Shown: positions 56,965-64,000 of the stretch, in pieces
Position numbering within the stretch: position 1 is the stretch's first letter
Layout of the letters: each line of letters starts with the position of its first letter
Assembly (NCBI GenBank): GCA_963932145.1
Contig: OZ010572.1
Span: forward strand, 87,383,139 to 87,447,138
Source: Acanthosepion lycidas
Taxonomy: Eukaryota > Mollusca > Cephalopoda > Sepiida > Sepiidae
Direction: 5' to 3'
DNA: 64,000 nt
Notes under the pieces: model-generated
Database searches by the model: none
Told to the model about the DNA's origin: nothing
Seen by the model: only the letters and a program-made list of their open reading frames with translations
Position numbers and translations under genes: made by a program

Positions 56965-57670
56965 GGGGGTCTTCGTGTTTTTGTTTCATTTTGTTGAGGA
57001 TTGCTTCGTAATTTTATTAATTTCCCGTTTGAATTGTTTTTTTTTGTTTTTTTTCACTGCCACTGTTTGATGAGATTTTCCTTTCATTTTTTGTTTCTTC
57101 AAGATCACTGGTTCTTTTTATCAAAAACAGTGCAAAGACATTGACATGATCTCTAAAGTTCATTCGTCATTCTTTAGCTAAACATGATAATTATTTCTTG
57201 AACAGTCTGCTTTTTTTCTTTTTTGTTTGTTAAGAGAGTTGTAAGAAAAAGAAAAACCAAAACATGCAATGAAATAAACAAGACAAACAGGACTAGGAAC
57301 AAAACAAAAAAGAAAAAAGCTACCACGTCAAGGTAGATTCAGTGCCGTTTAGCAATTACCTCCCCTTTTAGCAAAAGTGCGCCAAAATAGGTGAAAAGAG
57401 AATTGAAGTTCCATGTGACTGAATTATCCCGTTTGTTCATTTTCTGACTAATCTCTTTGGGTTGTCACGAAGCTTCACCACTGAACCTTGCAAGTCTACA
57501 AGAACTGATGGATCACCATGGCGAGTTCTCCCAATTAAGAAGGGAAAAAGGGATTTCTATTTCTAAATAAGAGCCTACGTCTCTGTCAATATATATGAGT
57601 ATACTCACTAATATATTAATACATGCGTTTCATATGTAAAAACATATATAAACATATTTAACAAATATAT
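56606..57670. other. unassigned with two TA repeats
   Basis: TA runs lie at 56606-56643 and 56903-56962. The rest is T-rich, then mixed, with nothing recognised. Confidence 0.5.
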
Positions 57671-57682
57671 GTATGAATTTGG

Positions 57683-58220
57683 ACATTTCGACGTGATGTA
57701 ATGTTTAACAAGCTTGTCTTGCTAAATCAATTACGAATGAATGGCTCAATTCGTTAGATCAATTACGAGTTCCCCATGTTTCAGATGTGTGCCACATATA
57801 AGCTAGGCTTAGAAAATCAACACTGGGGTACCTAGACATGCTGTAACGATTAGTAAGCTTGTCTGGGTATAACAATTACGACTGAGTAGTGAGTTCGAGT
57901 CTCACCGGGTGCACCATACTTTCGGCCTTGTCCCACATGTAAGCTACGCTTAGAATATCACCATGGGTATTTCGACGTGGTGTAATGCTTAGCAAACTTG
58001 TCTCGCTAGAACAATTACGACTGAATAGGGAGTTCGATCCTCACTGGGTGCCCGACACTTTCTACCTTATGCCACATCTAAGCTACGCTTAGAAAAACAA
58101 AAGGGTACAACGATGTTGTGTAGCAATTACGACTGAGTAGTGAGTTTGATCCTCACTGGGTGCCCCATACTTTCGTTCTTGCGCCACATCTAAGCTGCAC
58201 TTAAAAAAACCAGCATCTAA
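57683..58220 (+). mobile_element. tandem array of four SINE-A units
   Basis: Four head-to-tail SINE-A units of about 140 bp begin near 57683, 57825, 57965 and 58103. Units 2 to 4 carry the box B (agttcgagtctcac, agttcgatcctcac, agtttgatcctcac) and all carry the gccacat...taagct tail. The fourth lacks part of its head. The array is bounded by a perfect 12-bp repeat, gtatgaatttgg, at 57671-57682 and 58221-58232. Confidence 0.9.
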
Positions 58221-58232
58221 GTATGAATTTGG

Positions 58233-58512
58233 TGTATTTAAGCAGCAATTTTTCATTTATACAAATTTTCTCAAATACCAACGAAAGTTCTTTGTTAAAC
58301 TTTTTTAAAATATATTTTTAGAATATTTTCATGGTTTCCGCTATATATTTCAATATAAATTATCATGTGTCCGATTACTTTCTGCTTTTATTAGCCTTTA
58401 TCAAAGACGTTTCGTTGTTTTTTTGCGCTATGTCAGCTTCATCAGTTTTCAAATATCGTTTGTCCGCATGTGATGTTGGTTTTTTAACACGAGTCAGTGC
58501 TGTATTTATTAC
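58233..58512. other. unassigned DNA
   Basis: Nothing was recognised. Confidence 0.4.
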
Positions 58513-58517
58513 TATTA

Positions 58518-59376
58518 CAGTAATGTCTTGAGATACGCGTTTAAATCGTTCCAAGACCGAACTCGTAACTCAAAAGACTCGTATCTCAAATCGATTTCGC
58601 CATTGAAATTAATGGAATATTTCCAGTCCGTTCCACGCCCCTAAAAATCGCCCTTATTTTCCTAAAACTCGCCTCTATTTTTGTATTTGTGGGTTTCTTA
58701 CAAGCAAAACAATGTGAATAAACAAAAAATGTAGTTTCCAAACAATAAAATAAAAGAGAAAAATCAAATTGTAAAGAAATAAACTATCCTAAACCATGAA
58801 GTTCAGACGAATCATTTAGCCAATGGGCGGAGTAGAGAGAGAAGGAAGGACAACAACAGCGCTAGTCTAGCAACCGCTAACCTATCCTAGCTTAGCTTTT
58901 ATAACTTAATTTTTAATTTTTTTAAAACATTTACATTTTAGCCATTACTGTAACTCATTTTTTTAATTTTATAACTTTTTATTTATCGTTGATGTAGAAC
59001 GCTCATATTGTCTCGCCAAATTCATTACGTCTTCTTCATGTGTCTTTTTCATAATTTAATCATACGTTTCGTCTTTTCACCACTACTTTTTACACTTACT
59101 TTCTTCGGACCCATGGTGTCACTAAAGGAATTTTACAAAATAACTGTAAAAAGACACAACACAACAAAGATCCTTCCAAAGCGAGGTGAACACGTGTACT
59201 GTGAATGGAAATACTCTCGAAGTTTGGCGCTCGCTGCGCCAACTAGCGGATGCTTAACTGAAATTCGCTCGGATCTCAAAATTCAGTTCGTATTTCAAGG
59301 CAAAAAATCAACTGAACTCCGGCTCATATCTCAAAAAACTCCTATGTCGATATGCTTGTATCTCAAGGCATTACTC
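58518..59376. mobile_element. non-autonomous DNA transposon, 859 bp
   Basis: The inverted ends are cagtaatgtcttgagatacg (58518) and the inverse of gagtaatgccttgagataca (59376). Both sides continue with further actcgtatctcaa-type subterminal repeats. TATTA flanks it on both sides (58513-58517 and 59377-59381). The open frame inside (59008-59391) is short and shows no transposase pattern. Confidence 0.75.
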
Positions 59377-59561
59377 TATTATTATTATTAAACAAAATGA
59401 TTGGCGCAATTCTTCCAATATTTTGTAACACTTACAGAAGATCGCGAAGGAAAAGAAAATGAAAAGAAAAATGGTGTTTAAAAATATTTCGACAGTATGC
59501 GAAGTTCAAATTATATTTAAAAATTACATACACGTATAAACAATATAAAAAATACAAGTCT
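59377..59561. other. unassigned DNA
   Basis: Nothing was recognised. Confidence 0.4.
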
Positions 59562-61388
59562 TTGTATACCCCTGGCCAGAGAGTTGTCTCTCGAATCACC
59601 AGACCATTCGTACATGTGTCTTCGACTATCTCTCCTCAATGCCGTAAGCTATCTCTCCTTCCTCTATCGCTCTCCATCCTCTCAAGACTGCGGGATACTC
59701 GACAGCATATCGGACAGCATAGACAAGGCCCTCTCTCTCCACCCGTTTGCTCACATATTCGTGTTTGGTGACTTTAACGCCCATCATACCAAGTGGCTCG
59801 AGAATGCTACTACTGACCGGGCTGGCATTCAAACACTTAACTTCTCAATTTCTCAATCCCTCACGCAGATAGTCAACTTCTCCAGGCGTTTTGCCCCCAA
59901 CCTGGCAGATAAGGTCTCCCTTCTAGATCTGTGTTTTACTTCTATGCCCGAATCCTGTAGGGCCACACAGCTCTGCCCTCTTGGTAACTTCGATGATGCC
60001 GTGGTATCTGTTAACATTTCCTTCAAATCCACACCCCGCAAAGAACCTCCCATTACTAGAACCTCGTTCTACTACCAACGGTCGGATTGGGACTCGTTCC
60101 GTGACTTCCTCCGCGATGTCCCCTGGGATGTTGTCTTTACACTCCCTGTCCATGAATGTGCTTCTGAGGTCTCATCCTGGGTTAAAGCTGGAATCGACAC
60201 TTTCATCCCATCAAGGAAATTTAAGGTCATCCCTGAAACCGTCTACCAAGCACTTCAAAATAATGGTGAGGCTCGTGCCGTGGCTGTCAAACCGAGAATT
60301 GACGGTCGTTCTCAACGGTTTCTCCTCCAGTTCCTATCCCACGAACGCAGGTGTTCCCCAAGGCTCCATCCTTGGCCCCACACTTTTCCTTATTTTCATC
60401 AACGACCTTCCTGACGCCATAGTTTCCCAAGTTGGCATCTACGCGGACGACACTACAATTTACTCCTGCCTCAAAACCAAATCTAGTGTCGCGGTCAAGA
60501 CTAACCTTGCCGCGCGTCTTGAAATGGACCTCCAATCGGTTGTTAACTGGGGCAACAATTCGATGGTCAAATTTAACGCCTCAAAAACTAAACTACTCTC
60601 CATTAACCACCATAGATATCCTTACCTGACCCCCATTAGAATGTCTGATAGTCAACTTCTTGAGAGTGACTCCCTGCGTCTGCTCGGTCTCACGTTGACT
60701 GCTGACCTGAGATGGAACAAATACATTGAGTCAATTGCATCGTCCACCGCGAGGAAAGTTGGCTCTCTGTGCCGCGCCAGGAAATTTTTCACCCCTGAAT
60801 CGATACTTCAAATATACAAAACGACCATTCGCCCTTGCATGGAGTATTGCTGCCATATATGGTCTGGGGCACCTTCTGTTTACCTCGGAGTTCTTGACAA
60901 GATCCAGAGACGGATATGTAATGTGATTGGCCCTGATCTGGCGTCTCGCCTGCAGCCACTATCTCACAGACGCGCCGTCGCCTCTCTCTGTCTCTTCTAC
61001 AAATACTTTCATGGCAATTGCTCCGATGAGCTGCTTTCCCTGGTCCCCAGTCTCCATGAATACAAGCGCCTTACGGGGCTGGCATCCCGCTCTCACCCTT
61101 ACACTGTAGAAACTTTAAAATGTAGCCGTCGCTTCTACTCCAATAGCTTCATACCTCGCACCTCTCGCCTGTGGAACACCCTTCCCAATTACTGTTTCCC
61201 TGATAGCTATGATCTCCAACTATTCAAATGTAATGTCAATCGACATCTCCAGTTACCTTGATCTACAAACTACCCTTCCCTTCATCCTTTCTTCTATCAC
61301 TCCTATCTGCTCTTGCTACAAATCTTCTGCACCCCCCTGCATCCTAGTGGCTTCATGCCTTGCTCGGGGCGCTAAGCTTAAAAAAAAT
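59562..61388 (+). pseudogene. jockey-like LINE (family J), best preserved copy
   Basis: A 5'-truncated LINE in two overlapping frames. The first (59584 to about 60290) carries the end of the endonuclease: FAHIFVFGDFNAHHTKWLE and, later, LADKVSLLDLCFTSMPES and NFDDAVVSVNISF. It then jumps to VYQALQNNGEARAVAV, just before RT motif A, but the DISKAFD-type motif is missing. The second frame (about 60299-61261) has VVLNGFSSSSYPTNAGVPQG + SILGP (motif B) and GIYADDTTIYS (motif C, 60440-60451), then the thumb (TARKVGSLCRARKFFTPESI), IRPCMEYCCHIW and a stop at 61261. Two deletions removed the RT fingers and motif A. The 3' UTR ends with aaaaaaaa at about 61388. Base composition is clearly richer in GC than the window. 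Confidence 0.9.
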
Positions 61389-62156
61389 CGTAGCTTGTGT
61401 TGAGGAAAAAGGTTTTACATGTAATCAAAGAATGAAAGATCGATGGATTTAGGATATTTAAATCTACAGCATTCACTGAAATATAGGAGGGCTGATATTA
61501 CGTAAGAGTTCAATACTCCTTTTTCGTTTCTAGCGATATTTTACTTTTTTCTTAATAATTTCCTTAGCTTTTGGAAGGCCTTTTTTCACAATTCGCCTTC
61601 GGATTTCCGATGAGGAGATTGTCCAGAATTCTCTGCAAAGAAGTCAAATTTTACGTAACATTTCTGTTGGCATTACTGTTTGAAACCTTTCTGTATTATG
61701 AATCAAATCCATTTCGTTTATTATTTATTCTTCCATGAGAATTCTTAAAAATAAACCTCTTTTATATATTTATTTCTGTTTAAACGTATATTTGCATATT
61801 ACACTGTGTAACAAAATGCTAACTTTTTGTCTTTGGTTAGTAAGTGTTATTTTCTAATTGCTTCTGTCTAAAAAGCAAAGGAAATGAATATTATTCCCTT
61901 TAAACTTTGCTTTTTTGACCTAAACATTGGAACTAACCTATTTTCCATTACATTCCAGTCAGATTAAGCGCTGAATTACAGAAGGATAATTTTCTATAAC
62001 TTTCTACAACTTTCAAGAAAAGTTTCAACAATTTCTAGAACGTTCTGGCAACATAGACGGCAGTCTTAATACAGGGGATGTAAATTCAACAGTTTAGTTT
62101 ACTTCTAGTTTATCGAAGCGCAGACAAGTCGTCGGTGATAGATGCATTCGTCGCAT
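61389..62156. other. unassigned DNA
   Basis: Nothing was recognised apart from a phrase related to RTE-associated sequence (cttagcttttggaaggcctt, 61563). It may hold the 5' region of the gene copy that follows. Confidence 0.4.
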
Positions 62157-64000
62157 ATGGCATCAAGAGGTTGTAAGCATCCAGCAGACGCATTTTATTA
62201 TGTCTGTGTGGAATTTATCAAGACAAGAACCAAAAATTTTTCTGTGGCAATATCTGCTAAAATGTGTGAGACCTACAAGACATATTTCGGCGTGCCTTCC
62301 GGGAATCAAGTCAAATCCTGAGTACCTCATTTTACCAGCGAAGTCTACAAAAGAACACTATATGGTAAAATGGAAAGATTTGCTTGTTTGGATAGTGGAA
62401 GTTTTAAGTGTAAAAGTTTTGGAATTTTTTTATTTAAATATTTTTTACTTTTATTTTTTTAAGCCAGTGTTACTGAAAAATATGCAGTAAATATATTTCA
62501 ACAATCGTGCATTAGTGTCCAGAGTATTCAAGATTCTGGATTTTGTGACATTTGCTATGTTAATTGGGGTCCAAAATCAGAATTTTACATATCCAGTGCA
62601 CGAGTTTTAGAAATTCCAAAAATCAAAAATGTAATGTTTTAGAATTTTTCAATAACACTGGGTGAAATATATTTTATTTTTATACTCATATTTTTATTTT
62701 GCACTTTTGCAGGATGGTACAGAGAGGAATATAAAGCCATGAAATTCGCAGTCCCACGAATTTGGAGGGAATCAACTGAACACTCAAGTAATTACTTCTT
62801 CTGCATGGTGGATCCTTCTAATGTCGAGCTGGCAAAAATGCGCCTGTTATTATATATCCAGACCTTCTTGAGCTCCCCATACCCACCTTCCAAAGAGAGA
62901 GCAGCCGTCTTCAGAAAAGGATAGTAATTCATAAGAGGATGAAGTCATTGATCCAGATTACAGAGGCGCAGCTGAGGAGAGAAAAACCATACTACTCCAA
63001 CTAAAAAGACCTCAACGACCTCAGAGTTCTTGGTCTGACAAAGTCCAATGCAGAGCTTTTGACGTCGAGACTCAGAGGAAATTTTTTTTCGATAAAAGTG
63101 TGCAAGTCGCAGGTCAGAGCAAAGACAGCGTAACCAGTGTTTTTAAAAGCTTTTCACCCGTTAAGATAGACTTTGCTTCTGCCATAATGTGACCAGTCTG
63201 TTTGATGCAGTCGAAATCGTCTGTAAACCCAACGAGTGGCGCCTTTTCCTCGACAGCTCATCCATAAGCCTCAAAACAGGAACATGTATTCATCCCTTCC
63301 CCTGACTCACTCGGTGCAGCTCAAAGATGAATACAGCAATATCAAGATCTTGCTAGATGCCTTGAAATATGACGAGTACAGTTGGGAGGTTATCGGAGAA
63401 TTGAAAATGGTAGCCTTCCTGATGGCTCTCCAAGGCGGCTTTACGAAGTTTAAATCTAATTTTTGCCAGTAAGACATCAGGGACACCACGGCACAACTAC
63501 CACAGGTGGGACTTGCCACAGCGGACCAAATTGTGGGGAGGAACAACATCAAATAGGAGCCACACTTGGATCTCGGAAGGTACTGTTTCCTCTACTGAAG
63601 TTAAAATTGGGCCTTATGAAACAATTTGTCATATCTCTAGATAAGGAGTTTTCAGCCTTCAAGTACCTTCAGGTATTCTTACCTAAGCTGTCGGCGGCAA
63701 AAGTCAAAGCCGTTTTCTTCGTCAGACCGCAAATAAAGACCATAGAATGCAAGGAATTCCCCCAAAAGCTCAGTATGACGGAGAAAACAGTATGGAATAG
63801 CTTTGTCGCAGTGGTTCGGAACTTCCTGGAACGAAAACTATGTAGAGCGTGTTGAAACCCCTGTAAAGAAGAACGGCAAAATGTCCCTCGATGTCTATAT
63901 ACCTGACGCTCATCTAAAGAGGAACATGGGGGCGTAAGGCGAGTGCTTCCACCAGGATATACTGGATTACGCTATCAACATTACCAAAAACATGATGGGG
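62157..64000 (+). pseudogene. broken copy of an uncharacterised multi-copy gene family (with intron)
   Basis: I recognise this as a protein family of unknown function found in many copies in molluscs and arthropods, perhaps transposon-derived. Exon 1 (62157-62364) reads MASRGCKHPADAFYYVCVEF, then MCETYKTYFGVPSGNQVKS and a TGA where the family usually has Trp. A GT...AG intron of 348 bp (62365-62712, ending ttttgcag) joins in phase to GWYREEYKAMKFAVPRIWRE and SNYFFCMVDPSNVELAKM. Later pieces in changing frames are LNDLRVLGLTKSNAELLTSR, PLTHSVQLKDEYSNIKILLD, GELKMVAFLMALQGGFTKF, LLKLKLGLMKQFVISLDKE and GECFHQDI. Two Cys pairs near the start suggest a zinc-binding module. At least four frame breaks make it a pseudogene, and the end is beyond the window. 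Confidence 0.65.

Noticed and set aside
59584-60414. Intact host gene of 276 codons
   Set aside because: The frame contains a LINE endonuclease end (FGDFNAHH) and runs into the RT in a shifted frame. It is retrotransposon sequence.

Overview
This window is non-coding, AT-rich eukaryotic DNA made almost entirely of repeats. The repeat families suggest a mollusc and most likely a cephalopod of the octopus type: long (TA)n runs, RTE-type and jockey-type LINE fragments, tRNA-derived SINEs whose 3' part reads like octopus repeats I remember, and a multi-copy uncharacterised gene family at the right end. The organism call is inference. No complete host gene is visible.

Layout. 1-4400: unassigned DNA with microsatellites and small hairpins. 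4450-9300: broken LINE fragments (RTE on +, jockey-like on both strands) with SINE copies, one of which interrupts an RTE fragment and carries a clear target-site duplication. 9300-16600: TA repeats, SINE-B copies, a probable Penelope-like remnant (14685-15345) and a LINE 3' end. 17085-19350: RTE fragment, a fold-back element, a purine-rich tract, then a candidate divergent start region (19076-19101) with a possible first coding exon on the minus strand. 19765-20875: a LINE split by a 361-bp insertion. 22034-25658: a large satellite (28-bp monomer, 56-bp dimer, 224- and 336-bp higher-order repeats) with a decayed right edge. 25660-33777: RTE fragment, SINE-B copies, a second fold-back element, hairpins and microsatellites. 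33778-38790: a nearly full jockey-like LINE (minus) abutting the LTR of an internally deleted Ty3/gypsy element (minus). 39396-42100: fold-back element, RTE tail, then a mariner transposase N-terminus joined to an RTE fragment. 42419-45300: a 32-bp minisatellite that appears to have grown inside a Tigger/pogo-like DNA transposon. 45305-48846: hairpins, an 80-bp mariner-type palindromic MITE inside a TA repeat, and a Tx1-like LINE 3' part. 49390-56640: more LINE and SINE copies, a 5S rRNA pseudogene fused to a SINE, and another fold-back. 57671-58232: four tandem SINE units that share one pair of 12-bp flanking repeats. 58518-59376: a non-autonomous DNA transposon. 59562-61388: the best preserved LINE. 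62157-64000: a broken copy of an intron-containing multi-copy gene family that runs off the window.

Nothing here forms a working gene set. The interest lies in how repeats breed: satellites with layered periodicity, a minisatellite born inside a transposon, a SINE tetramer inserted as one piece, and elements nested in each other with visible target duplications. Protein-level calls come from conserved motifs read by eye; no database search was run.
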